From assembly GCA_016781635.1 (NCBI GenBank), contig JADDPY010000482.1:1-11576 (forward strand): DNA of 11,576 bases, written 5' to 3'. Below, in pieces: positions 1-6,582 of this stretch (positions within the stretch are counted from its first letter, which is position 1; every line of letters starts with the position of its first letter). The position numbers and the translations under genes are program-made. Below the pieces are notes generated by a model. The model saw nothing but the letters and a program-made list of their open reading frames with translations, had not been told where the DNA came from and searched no databases. The DNA is from Rubrobacter sp. Lineage in GTDB: Bacteria > Actinomycetota > Rubrobacteria > Rubrobacterales > Rubrobacteraceae.

Positions 1-331
1 TGGTGAGGAGGGGGGTCTTGCCGATCTCGTCGAGGTACATCTGGACGGCGTCGCCGGTGTAGCGCGTCTTGAGGTCGCTCTCGAGGACCTCCTCGACAAG
101 CTGGGCGTCCTTCTCCTCGTGGTGGAGAGTATCGTTCAGAAACTCGGCATCTACGACTTCGACGCCGTGCTCGCGGAGGAGGCCGTAGACCTGCTGGATC
201 TCCTCGGTCGAGAGGTCGACTTCCTGAAGGAGTTCCAGAACCTCGCTGGACTCGAGAGTGCCGGATGCTTGCCCGGTCTCGAAGAGTTCCTGGATCTCAT
301 CTATCTCTCGAAGGTCGCGTTGGGGCTGCAA
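1..331 (-). CDS. rpoD: Primary RNA polymerase sigma factor (RpoD/SigA), N-terminal part
   Basis: The minus strand encodes 110 residues of a housekeeping sigma-70 factor, cut by the left edge of the window. Residues 94-110 read DAVQMYLDEIGKTPLLT, the hallmark of sigma region 1.2 (DxVxxYLxEIGxxxLLT), which touches the non-template strand downstream of the -10 element. Residues 1-85 are acidic and Leu/Glu-rich, as in region 1.1, which blocks DNA binding by free sigma of the primary group. Within this, residues 27-62 resemble the conserved part of region 1.1 (an ELL-D followed later by a helix and E-V-D). The chosen start is TTG at 331-329, with the purine-rich GAGGAG three bases upstream; there is no in-frame ATG before region 1.1. 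Regions 2-4 lie outside the window. A region 1.1 argues for the primary sigma factor, not a group 2 or ECF factor. The gene is divergent from the DUF697 gene. Confidence 0.93.
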   Translation of the reverse strand, partial: MQPQRDLREIDEIQELFETGQASGTLESSEVLELLQEVDLSTEEIQQVYGLLREHGVEVVDAEFLNDTLHHEEKDAQLVEEVLESDLKTRYTGDAVQMYLDEIGKTPLLT

Positions 332-394
332 GGTCTCCTCTAGTCTACTGTGGTCGGTAGATCGGTTCCCGAAACACTGGCCTCGTCGAAGCGT

Positions 395-422
395 AATATA
401 TCCGATAAGAAACAAAGATCAA
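395..422 (-). promoter_or_regulatory. Sigma-70-type promoter for rpoD
   Basis: Reading the minus strand, a -35 box TTGATC (plus 417-422) is followed by a 16-base spacer and a -10 box TATATT (plus 395-400). The predicted transcript start lies near 388, giving a leader of about 57 bases before the TTG start. The stretch 391-421 is the most AT-rich part of the surrounding sequence. On the plus strand the same patch offers a weaker -10 TAATAT (394-399), with GAAACA (371-376) 17 bases upstream, which could serve the divergent gene. If both are used, the two -10 boxes overlap and the promoters would compete. Confidence 0.55.
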
Positions 423-448
423 CGAGCGCGCTACGAAAGGGGAACCCC

Positions 449-1216
449 TTGCTGGGCTTGAGAAACCTCTACCGGGTCTTCCAGGAATCGCGCAGTGCGG
501 CTCGGAGACGGACTACTCTCGCGGTGGTCGGCGACGCCCCCGAGGCAGCGGCCCTGGCCTCCCTTCTGAACGCCGGCAGGTCCACGAACGGGGCTGAGGT
601 CTTGCTCTCCGTCTCGCCCCGCTCGGACGGACGGATCGAGGTCTCCTTCTCCGGTGAAGGTGTCGACGATAAGGACGAGGTGACGCTTTCGAGGGTGGCG
701 GAAGGGGCCGTGAGGGCAGAGCTCGCGCCAAGGCTCGCGTCGGTGTTGGACGAGGATTATCTCGTCCCCCTCGCCAGGGGGTACGCGCTGTTCAGGAGGG
801 CGGCGTGCGAGGAGATCGTGCGAAAGAACGCCCGCCAGAACGCCGTGATCGGGGCGCTGCCGATCCCCGGCGCGGACATGCCGGCGATCACCGCCAACCA
901 GGGTCGGATGGTCCTGCACATCGCGGCGGCCTACGGCGAGGAGTTGACGATGGAGCGGGCGCGCGAGCTCGGCGGGGTGTTGGCGGCGGGCTTCGGTCTC
1001 CGGGCGCTCAGCAGACAACTTCTGAAGCTGGTGCCGGTCGCGGGCTGGGCGGCTTCCGGGGCGATCGGCTACGCGGGAACTGTGGCGATGGGACGGGCGG
1101 CGATCCTGTATTTCGAGCGCGGCGGGGTGGAGCCGGGCACCGGCGAGAGGTCCGAGATACTGCGCCGCGCCCAGGAGGAGGCGAAGGCCTTCGTCACACG
1201 CGTCCGCCGGCGCTAG
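449..1216 (+). CDS. DUF697-type (YcjF-like) membrane-associated protein of unknown function
   Basis: This encodes 255 residues from the TTG at 449, which has AAGGGG six bases upstream; an in-frame GTG at 350 lies beyond the promoter region and lacks support. Residues 136-143 read ALPIPGAD, followed by an MPAITANQ segment, a helix ending AAAYGEEL, and then GAGFGLR/VP-x-x-GW-like and GTxAxGxAAxxYFERGG segments. This pattern is the DUF697 signature seen in YcjF-like proteins and in many actinobacterial hypothetical proteins. The segment around residues 190-225 is glycine- and alanine-rich and hydrophobic, so membrane contact is likely. Residues 24-30 (LAVVGDA) look like the first beta strand of a nucleotide-binding fold, but no GxxxxGK[ST] P-loop follows. 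DUF697 is often fused to Era-like GTPases, so this N-terminus may be a relic; that is an inference. The function is unknown. A TAG closes it, with 93 bases before the next gene. Confidence 0.85.
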   Translation: MLGLRNLYRVFQESRSAARRRTTLAVVGDAPEAAALASLLNAGRSTNGAEVLLSVSPRSDGRIEVSFSGEGVDDKDEVTLSRVAEGAVRAELAPRLASVLDEDYLVPLARGYALFRRAACEEIVRKNARQNAVIGALPIPGADMPAITANQGRMVLHIAAAYGEELTMERARELGGVLAAGFGLRALSRQLLKLVPVAGWAASGAIGYAGTVAMGRAAILYFERGGVEPGTGERSEILRRAQEEAKAFVTRVRRR

Positions 1217-1309
1217 ATCTGCTCTTAGAGCGCTGCTCCGGCTCCCGGATGGTGGGTGGCGCGGCCGGGTCGGCGTTTGTGCTGCCGAAGCGATGCGCAT
1301 AATCTTTAT

Positions 1310-2587
1310 ATGATTTCGGAAATATTGAGCGCGTTGGGCTTCGTGAGAAGGGCGCTGGCGAGGCTGCGGAGGGTCGGGGTGCGGCTCTTTCTCGCGTTTA
1401 CGGGCGTTCAAGCGGTGCTCGTGGCCGGTTTGATCGCCCTTGCCGAGATTCGCAAGCGCCGGCGCGGACCGAGCGAGGGTTTCCCCTGGGAGGAGCAGCC
1501 CGAGGTAGATCTGGACTCCGGGGGCACGCTGAAGCTGTATCCCTTCGGGGTCAAGCTCTACGAGGCGATGCTCGAGGAGATCGAGGGGGCCGAAGAGACG
1601 ATCTTCGTCGGCACGTTCATCTGGAAGGGCGACGAGATCGGGAGCCGCTTCGTGGAGGCGCTCCGGAAGAAGGCTCTCGATGGTGTGAAGGTATGCGTGA
1701 TCTTCGATGGGCTCGCCAACGTGGCCGTGCCGCGGTCGTTCAAGCAGTTTCCGGAGGAGATTCAGACGCTCCACTTCCGTCCTTTGTGGGGCCCCGAGAA
1801 CCTCGCCAACCCGAGGAACGTCTTCCGTTACCACCGACACACCATGATCGTGGACGGAAGGGTGGGTTTCGTGGGCGGCTACAACATAGGCTCGCTCTAC
1901 GAGGCTGGCTGGCGCGACACCCACATCAAGATCCGGGGCTGGGAAGCCCGGGAACTCGAGAACGACTTCGTGGACTTCTGGAACAATCACCTCACCAGTG
2001 ACCTGAAGCCGATAGAGATCGAGCGCAATAGAAGCTGGAACCCGGCCGTCGTATTCCGCCGGAACGATCCTTATCTAAGGATCTTCCCCATACGAGCGAT
2101 GTACATCGAGGCGTTAGACCGCGCGAACCACAGCATCTACCTCACCCACGCATACTTCATCCCCGACCGGGCGATGCGGGCCGGCCTGATCGAGGCGGCG
2201 AAGCGAGGCGTGGATGTGCAGGTCCTTATCCCGCGCGACTCGAACCACGTAACCGCCGACTGGCTCGCCCGGCGACACTTCCAGGAGCTCCTGAGCGCGG
2301 GCGTGAGGATCTTCCGCTACAAGCACATCATGATCCACTCGAAGACCGCGACGATAGACGGGGCCTGGTCCACGGTCGGCACAGCGAACATCGACCGCTA
2401 CAGCATGCTGGGGAACTACGAGATCAACCTCGAGGTCTACGACGAGCGCCTCGCCGCCCAGATGGAGCGGATGTTCGCCCTGGACAAGACGAACGCCGAG
2501 GAGCTCACCCTCGAGAAGTGGGAGAGTCGCCCCCTCCCCGCGAAGCTGGTCGAACGAGCCCTCGCCACGCTTAGCCCGCTGGTGTAG
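1310..2587 (+). CDS. Phospholipase D superfamily protein, cardiolipin synthase-like
   Basis: The product is 425 residues from the ATG at 1310. Two PLD modules are visible. The second has a canonical HKD motif, H343-S-K345-x4-D350, followed by GTANID. The first has the right surroundings (FRYHRHTMIVDGRVGFVGGYNIG region) but reads H175-R-H177-x4-D182, with His where Lys is expected. Residues 24-47 form one hydrophobic helix followed by RKRRR, so an inner-membrane anchor with a cytoplasmic catalytic part is likely. Bacterial cardiolipin synthases join two phosphatidylglycerols, or PG and another lipid, by phosphatidyl transfer. The length fits that family but the exact reaction cannot be fixed from sequence. 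Two starts compete. ATG 1310 has no ribosome site, but CATAAT at 1298-1303 would place the transcript start on its A. GTG 1379 has GGAGGG five bases upstream and would begin exactly at the membrane helix (402 residues). Confidence 0.85.
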   Translation: MISEILSALGFVRRALARLRRVGVRLFLAFTGVQAVLVAGLIALAEIRKRRRGPSEGFPWEEQPEVDLDSGGTLKLYPFGVKLYEAMLEEIEGAEETIFVGTFIWKGDEIGSRFVEALRKKALDGVKVCVIFDGLANVAVPRSFKQFPEEIQTLHFRPLWGPENLANPRNVFRYHRHTMIVDGRVGFVGGYNIGSLYEAGWRDTHIKIRGWEARELENDFVDFWNNHLTSDLKPIEIERNRSWNPAVVFRRNDPYLRIFPIRAMYIEALDRANHSIYLTHAYFIPDRAMRAGLIEAAKRGVDVQVLIPRDSNHVTADWLARRHFQELLSAGVRIFRYKHIMIHSKTATIDGAWSTVGTANIDRYSMLGNYEINLEVYDERLAAQMERMFALDKTNAEELTLEKWESRPLPAKLVERALATLSPLV

Positions 2588-2672
2588 CCGGCGTTCATCT
2601 TAGGGACACCAGAGCTCCCCCGAAGACGAACGCGTGTCCCGAACAATCCCTCGAGCGTACCGTCCCGCCGCA

Positions 2673-2700
2673 GCGGCTACCGTGACCTTACGGTAGCCGC
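2673..2700 (+). terminator. Perfect 11-bp stem-loop, probable terminator of the PLD gene
   Basis: GCGGCTACCGT at 2673-2683 pairs perfectly with ACGGTAGCCGC at 2690-2700 around the 6-base loop GACCTT. The downstream bases GCTTTACG contain only a short T run, so this is not a textbook Rho-independent terminator, but it lies 86 bases after the PLD stop and before the recJ promoter. A looser inverted repeat, GGGACAC (2603-2609) with GTGTCCC (2634-2640), lies between them. Confidence 0.45.
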
Positions 2701-2810
2701 GCTTTACGCAGAGGGCCTGGGCCGGTGCCTTCTCCGGCTCGCTCCGCGATGTTGGCCGTATCGATATGCTCTGTGGATCGAGGGGTTCGTGGATCGTCGC
2801 GGCCTCGCCG

Positions 2811-2816
2811 TATAAT
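2811..2816 (+). promoter_or_regulatory. Exact TATAAT -10 box upstream of recJ
   Basis: A consensus -10 box lies 36 bases before the recJ start. No good -35 is present at 16-18 bases; the nearest TTC-type hexamer (TTCGTG, 2786-2791) is 19 bases upstream. The predicted transcript begins near 2823 and carries AGGAGG at 2843-2848 in its leader. This would be the promoter of the recJ-ROK-rsmI run. Confidence 0.5.
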
Positions 2817-2852
2817 GGAGGTGGTAGAGGGTCATCGTTGAGAGGAGGCGGG

Positions 2853-4523
2853 TTGGCGGAGTGGCGGCTTCTGGAGCCGGAGGCGGACGTCGTCGCGGAG
2901 CTTCGGCGCGCGGCCGAGGTGGACGAGCTGTGCGCCCGTGTGCTGGCGAATAGGGGCGTCGACGCCGGGGCCGCGCTCGAGTTTCTCTCGCCTTCGCTGA
3001 AGGCTATCGGGGCGCCGGAGGAGGAGGCGTGGATTGTAGCGGCGCGCAGGGTGGCGAGGGCCATAAAAGGTGGCGAGCGCGTAGGGATTTTCGGGGATTA
3101 CGACACGGATGGGATTACCTCGTCCGCGGTGCTCTACCTCGCGCTCTCCCGGTACACGGATAACCTCGTCGTCAAGCTGCCGACCCGCCAGACGGGGTAC
3201 GGCCTGTTGGAGCCGTACGTCCGGGACCTCTTCGCCGACGGGGTTGACCTCGTCGTCACCGCCGACTGCGGCATCTCCAACAGGGCGGGGGTCGAGGTCG
3301 CGGCGTCTCTTGGGATGGATGTGATCGTGACGGACCACCATATACCGCCGGAGAACCCGCCCGAGGCCCCGCCCGCCGTCGCGGTCCTCGACCCGAAGCT
3401 CTGGAACATGGACGACCCGCTGGCGGGGGTCGGGGTCGCCTGGAAGTTCGCGTGGGCCGTGGCCCGGGAGATGGGCGACACGGACGGAAGGAAGCACCTC
3501 GGGAGGCTGCTGGACCTCGTCGCTCTGGGGACCATCGTGGACATAGCGCCCCTCGTCGGGGACAACCGGGCGCTCGCCTCGATGGGCCTCAAGCACATGA
3601 ACCGCTCCCTGGCCGCCGGTGCCGCGCGCCCGGGGCTCGGGGCGCTCGTGAAGGTAGCCGGGGTCAGGGGCGCTCTCGACGAGGGTGACCTCGGCTGGAA
3701 GCTCGGGCCGAGGATCAACTCCATCGGCCGCATAAAGCACGCCCGGCCCGCTCTAGACCTCCTTCTGACGGACGACTCGCGGGAGGCGATGAAGCTCGCG
3801 TCCCTCCTCAACCAAATGAACTCCGACCGCCAGCAGCGCACCCGCTACGCCGTCGAGAGGGCGATGGAGGGGGTCGTGCCGGAGCAGGACTTCAAGGTCG
3901 TGGTCGCCGGGGAGGGGATGCTCGGCGGGCTCTCGGGCCTCGTCGCCGGCAGGGTCGCGGGGGCGACGGGGAGGCCGGCGGTCGTCCTCAACCGGCGGGC
4001 GGACGGCTCTTACGGCGGGTCGGCCCGGGCGGGGGAGACGGACGTGGACCTGTACGGCGCCCTGCACGAGGTACGCCACCTCCTCGGGGAGTGGGGCGGG
4101 CACCGCAAGGCTGCAGGGTTGTCGGTCAAAGCCGGGGCTTTCGACGCCTTCGTGGCCGGGGTGAACGAGGCGGTGCGGGCGCAAACCTTGAAGCAGCCGG
4201 AGATCCTGGTCCCACCGGTGGAAGTGGACGCGGAGGTGTCGTTCGGGAAGTTATCGAATGGGCTGCTCGACTGGCACGAGAGGATCGCCCCGTTCGGCAG
4301 CGGAAACCAACGGCCCGTCTTCGTGAGCGAGGGGCTCAAGGTGCAGGGCACCCGCAAGCTCTGGGAGGGCATGAACCTACTAACCCTGGAAGGGGGTCTC
4401 TCGGCGAAGCTCGCGGGGCCCGAAGAGGCGGTCCCCGCGGGTGCGTTCGATGCGGCGTACACCGTGAGTCGCAATGCCTACACGGGTGGGACAGAGCTAG
4501 AAGTTTTGGACTGGAGGGGGTAG
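2853..4523 (+). CDS. recJ: Single-stranded-DNA-specific 5'-3' exonuclease RecJ
   Basis: The product is 556 residues from TTG 2853, with AGGAGG four bases upstream; another TTG at 2838 is in frame but lies before that site. The DHH phosphoesterase core is clear: motif I D82-Y-D84-T-D86-G (usually DYDADG), ADCG with D138, the D161-H-H163 motif, and later LGTIVDIAPL and a GPRIN-SIGR segment. The DHHA1 domain carries G415-G-H417-RKAAG, which binds the DNA end. The C-terminal RIAPFGSGN is the RecJ OB-fold signature. RecJ uses two Mn2+/Mg2+ ions to degrade single-stranded DNA 5' to 3' in RecF-pathway recombination, mismatch repair and restart of stalled forks. All metal ligands expected in these motifs are present and the length is normal, so it should be active. 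The stop codon directly abuts the start of the ROK kinase gene, so the two are surely translated from one message. Confidence 0.95.
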   Translation: MAEWRLLEPEADVVAELRRAAEVDELCARVLANRGVDAGAALEFLSPSLKAIGAPEEEAWIVAARRVARAIKGGERVGIFGDYDTDGITSSAVLYLALSRYTDNLVVKLPTRQTGYGLLEPYVRDLFADGVDLVVTADCGISNRAGVEVAASLGMDVIVTDHHIPPENPPEAPPAVAVLDPKLWNMDDPLAGVGVAWKFAWAVAREMGDTDGRKHLGRLLDLVALGTIVDIAPLVGDNRALASMGLKHMNRSLAAGAARPGLGALVKVAGVRGALDEGDLGWKLGPRINSIGRIKHARPALDLLLTDDSREAMKLASLLNQMNSDRQQRTRYAVERAMEGVVPEQDFKVVVAGEGMLGGLSGLVAGRVAGATGRPAVVLNRRADGSYGGSARAGETDVDLYGALHEVRHLLGEWGGHRKAAGLSVKAGAFDAFVAGVNEAVRAQTLKQPEILVPPVEVDAEVSFGKLSNGLLDWHERIAPFGSGNQRPVFVSEGLKVQGTRKLWEGMNLLTLEGGLSAKLAGPEEAVPAGAFDAAYTVSRNAYTGGTELEVLDWRG

Positions 4524-5474
4524 TTGAACGCCATCGGGGTCGACATAGGGGGAACCAAGATCGCCGCGGGCGTCGTGACGCCGGAGGGGGAGGTCCTCAA
4601 AGAGGTTCGCTACCCTTCTTCGGGGCCAACAGAGAGGCTACTTTCCAGCATCGCTGGGGCGATCAACGACGTCAAGGAGGGGTACGAGGTCGGCGGGGTT
4701 TGTCTTGCCGTCCCGGGTAACATCCTGGCGGTGGAGAACCGGGTGATCTTCTCGCCCAACCTGCACACCATAGAGGGCATCGACCTCAAGAAGGAGATGC
4801 AGCGCAGGACGGGGTTCGGCATCACGGTGGAGAACGACGCGAACGCCGCGGCCTGGGGCGAGTTCCGGTTCGGGGCGGGGGCCGCGTACGACCACCTCGT
4901 CTTCGTTACTTTAGGCACCGGAGTTGGGGGCGGCGTGATCACGCACGGCATCCTCATGCGCGGCGCGCAAGGAGCAGGCGGGGAGCTCGGGCACATGACG
5001 ATTCAGGCGACGGGTCCGCGCTGTGGCTGCGGCAACCGGGGCTGCCTAGAGGCTCTCGCGTCCGGGACCGCCATCCAGCGCCGTGCCCGCGAGGTAGCAG
5101 CAGAGGAGCCGAACTCGGCCCTCGGGAGGCTTGCCATCGAGCGGAAGGTTCTCGGGGAGGACGTCACGAGGCTCGCCCGGGAGGGGGACGAGGCGGCGCT
5201 CTCCGTGCTGGAAGAGGCGGGGCTGTGGCTCGGGATCGGGCTCGCCGGCTACGTCAACATCTTCAACCCCGAGGTGATCGCCATCGGCGGCGGGGCTTCG
5301 AGGGCGGGCGACCTGATCCTGGACGCCACCCGACGCGAGGTCCACCTTCGTGCCCGCTCCCCGGCCCGCGACCTCGTGCAGATCAAGGAAGCTACTCTAG
5401 GCCCGGAGTCCGGAGTTCTCGGCGCCGCAGCCCTCGCCCGCGACGAGTCGGGCGAGTACGTGCTGGGTACGTAG
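4524..5474 (+). CDS. ROK family sugar kinase, probable glucokinase
   Basis: The product is 316 residues from a TTG that directly follows the recJ stop, with GGAGGGGG ending three bases before it inside the recJ 3' end. The N-terminal phosphate loop D7-IGGTK12, the sugar-binding E103-N-D105 followed by AN, the second phosphate motif GTGVGGG (131-137) and the E154-LGH157 motif are all present. The zinc-binding ROK motif C167-G-C169-GNRG-C174-LEALASG is intact, with H157 as the fourth ligand. These features, without an N-terminal helix-turn-helix, indicate a cytoplasmic kinase and not a ROK repressor. The likely reaction is ATP-dependent phosphorylation of glucose at C6, the usual assignment for actinobacterial proteins of this size. 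Other hexoses or N-acetylmannosamine cannot be excluded from sequence alone. The gene sits between recJ and rsmI with almost no spacing, so co-expression is expected, but no functional link is evident. Confidence 0.92.
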   Translation: MNAIGVDIGGTKIAAGVVTPEGEVLKEVRYPSSGPTERLLSSIAGAINDVKEGYEVGGVCLAVPGNILAVENRVIFSPNLHTIEGIDLKKEMQRRTGFGITVENDANAAAWGEFRFGAGAAYDHLVFVTLGTGVGGGVITHGILMRGAQGAGGELGHMTIQATGPRCGCGNRGCLEALASGTAIQRRAREVAAEEPNSALGRLAIERKVLGEDVTRLAREGDEAALSVLEEAGLWLGIGLAGYVNIFNPEVIAIGGGASRAGDLILDATRREVHLRARSPARDLVQIKEATLGPESGVLGAAALARDESGEYVLGT

Positions 5475-5481
5475 AAGCCTC

Positions 5482-6279
5482 TTGCCGCTCGTAGTAGTCC
5501 CGACCCCGATAGGTAACCTCGAAGACATAACCCTCCGCGCCCTGAGAACGCTGAGAGAAGCGGACGTCGTCGCCTGTGAGGACACTCGCCGAACCGGGCG
5601 TCTCCTCGCTCACTACGAGATAAAGAAGCCCCTCGTCTCCCACCACGAGCACAACGAGGAGCGCTCCGCCTCCGGGCTCGCAGAGAGGGCGCGAAACGAA
5701 AAGGTCGCGCTCGTCTCCGACGCCGGCACCCCGCTCGTCTCAGACCCCGGCTACCCGCTCGTGCGAGCATGCATCGAAGCTGGCATAGCGGTCGAGGTCC
5801 TGCCCGGTCCATCGGCTCTTATGACGGCGCTCGTCGCTTCGGGGCTCCCGACGGACGTGGTCGTATTTCTCGGGTTCTTGCCCCGCAAGGGACGCGAGCG
5901 GAAAGAGCTCTTGGAGAGAATGGGACGCGAGCCATCGACGTTCGTGGTTTACGAATCGCCTCATCGACTGTCGAAGACGCTCGGGGAGCTACCTCCAGAG
6001 GCGCCGGTCGCGGTGTGCCGGGAGCTCACGAAGCTGCACGAGGAGGTCTTCAGGGGTACGGCACGGGAGGCGGCGGAGCACTTCTCGGGCGACGTGAAGG
6101 GGGAGGTCGTGCTTGTGGTCAGGGGAGGCTCCGAAGACGAGCCCGCGAGCTTCGAGGAGGCGGTCGAGAAGGCGAAGGGGTACGTCGCGGGAGGGGAGAG
6201 CACTTCGAGGGCGGCGGCACGGGCGGCGAAGGAGACGGGGCTGAGGCGCTCGGAGATCTACGACCGCCTGGTGAAATAG
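5482..6279 (+). CDS. rsmI: 16S rRNA (cytidine(1402)-2'-O)-methyltransferase RsmI
   Basis: The product is 265 residues in the SAM-dependent tetrapyrrole-methylase fold. Diagnostic motifs in order are PTPIGNLEDIT (7-17), ACEDTRRTG (31-39), SDAGTPLVSDPG (79-90), the SAM-contacting LPGPSA (107-112), ESPHR (158-162) and RELTKLHEE (180-188). RsmI adds the 2'-O-methyl group to C1402 of 16S rRNA in the ribosomal P site, where it works with RsmH to tune start codon choice. The start is TTG 5482, seven bases after the ROK kinase stop. It has no clear ribosome site of its own, so translation is probably coupled to the upstream gene. The protein begins only six residues before PTPIGN, as expected of the family. 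It is somewhat shorter than the E. coli enzyme, with the difference in the C-terminal part. The stop codon is the first element of a hairpin that probably ends the transcript. Confidence 0.95.
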   Translation: MPLVVVPTPIGNLEDITLRALRTLREADVVACEDTRRTGRLLAHYEIKKPLVSHHEHNEERSASGLAERARNEKVALVSDAGTPLVSDPGYPLVRACIEAGIAVEVLPGPSALMTALVASGLPTDVVVFLGFLPRKGRERKELLERMGREPSTFVVYESPHRLSKTLGELPPEAPVAVCRELTKLHEEVFRGTAREAAEHFSGDVKGEVVLVVRGGSEDEPASFEEAVEKAKGYVAGGESTSRAAARAAKETGLRRSEIYDRLVK

Positions 6280-6373
6280 CAGGGGACGCTCAAACCCGAG
6301 GATCCCCTGCTGCTACAGTCCGGTCCGCCGGACTTCCGTTCCGGTCGTCCGTTCCGGGTCGGGGCGCCGGACG
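6279..6373 (+). terminator. Cluster of three hairpins after rsmI, probable terminator region
   Basis: Three inverted repeats follow the rsmI stop. GCAGGGGA (6279-6286) pairs with TCCCCTGC (6303-6310), and CTC/GAG can pair inside the loop. AGTCCGG (6317-6323) pairs with CCGGACT (6328-6334) around the tetraloop TCCG. CGTCCG (6346-6351) pairs with CGGACG (6368-6373). None is followed by a long T run. The most terminator-like is the second, a compact 7-bp stem with a 4-base loop. Confidence 0.45.
6335..6361 (+). repeat. Imperfect 13/14-base tandem repeat
   Basis: TCCGTTCCGGTCG at 6335-6347 is followed at once by TCCGTTCCGGGTCG at 6348-6361, identical except for one extra G. It lies between the second and third hairpins after rsmI. 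Only two copies are present, and chance duplication in noncoding sequence is the simplest explanation. Confidence 0.6.
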
Positions 6374-6499
6374 AGGTGCGAGTAGGCGAAGAGTTGGAGG
6401 GCGGAACCCACCGAACCTCCCTTTCCTTCGTTGTTTCGCCGATCAACACACCGCAATAGCGCGGTTTCGGGGCTTGGAGAAGTGGTGGTTGCCGGTGTC

Positions 6500-6528
6500 T
6501 TACCGGGAGGGGCCGACCGCTCTATAAT
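6500..6528 (+). promoter_or_regulatory. Sigma-70-type promoter for the tatD-rsmA-ispE genes
   Basis: TTACCG (6500-6505), a 17-base spacer and an exact TATAAT (6523-6528) form a plausible promoter. Transcription would begin near 6535, leaving a leader of about 38 bases before the tatD ATG. A GTG begins exactly at 6535 and opens a 15-codon frame that overlaps the tatD start. Confidence 0.6.
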
Positions 6529-6534
6529 GCCCCC

Positions 6535-6582
6535 GTGCGAAAGGCGATCGAGAGTGAGGGTGGGGCGGTAGCATGCTTATAG
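6535..6582 (+). other. Possible 15-codon leaderless upstream ORF overlapping the tatD start
   Basis: GTG at 6535 lies seven bases after the TATAAT box, where transcription should start, and opens a frame of 15 codons ending in TAG at 6580-6582. The frame overlaps the tatD ATG (6573) in a different register, so a ribosome finishing it would be near the tatD start. Leaderless messages are common in Actinomycetota. There is no direct evidence that it is translated, and a start/stop pair this short can arise by chance. Confidence 0.2.

Noticed and set aside
1221-1231. Palindrome GCTCTTAGAGC just after the DUF697 gene
   Set aside because: A 5-bp stem with a single central base cannot form a useful hairpin, and no partner site suggests an operator.
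431-1990. Open frame of about 519 codons on the minus strand
   Set aside because: It runs antisense across both the DUF697 and PLD genes, has Arg/Pro/His-rich composition with no recognisable domain, and is the usual by-product of GC-rich coding sequence.
2832-3740. Open frame of about 300 codons on the minus strand
   Set aside because: It lies antisense to recJ, which has intact DHH motifs; the product is Arg/Pro-rich and unrecognisable.
6258-6449. 63-codon minus-strand frame in the rsmI-tatD gap
   Set aside because: Ser/Pro/Arg-rich product, no ribosome site, and it covers the hairpin cluster, so it is more likely chance.
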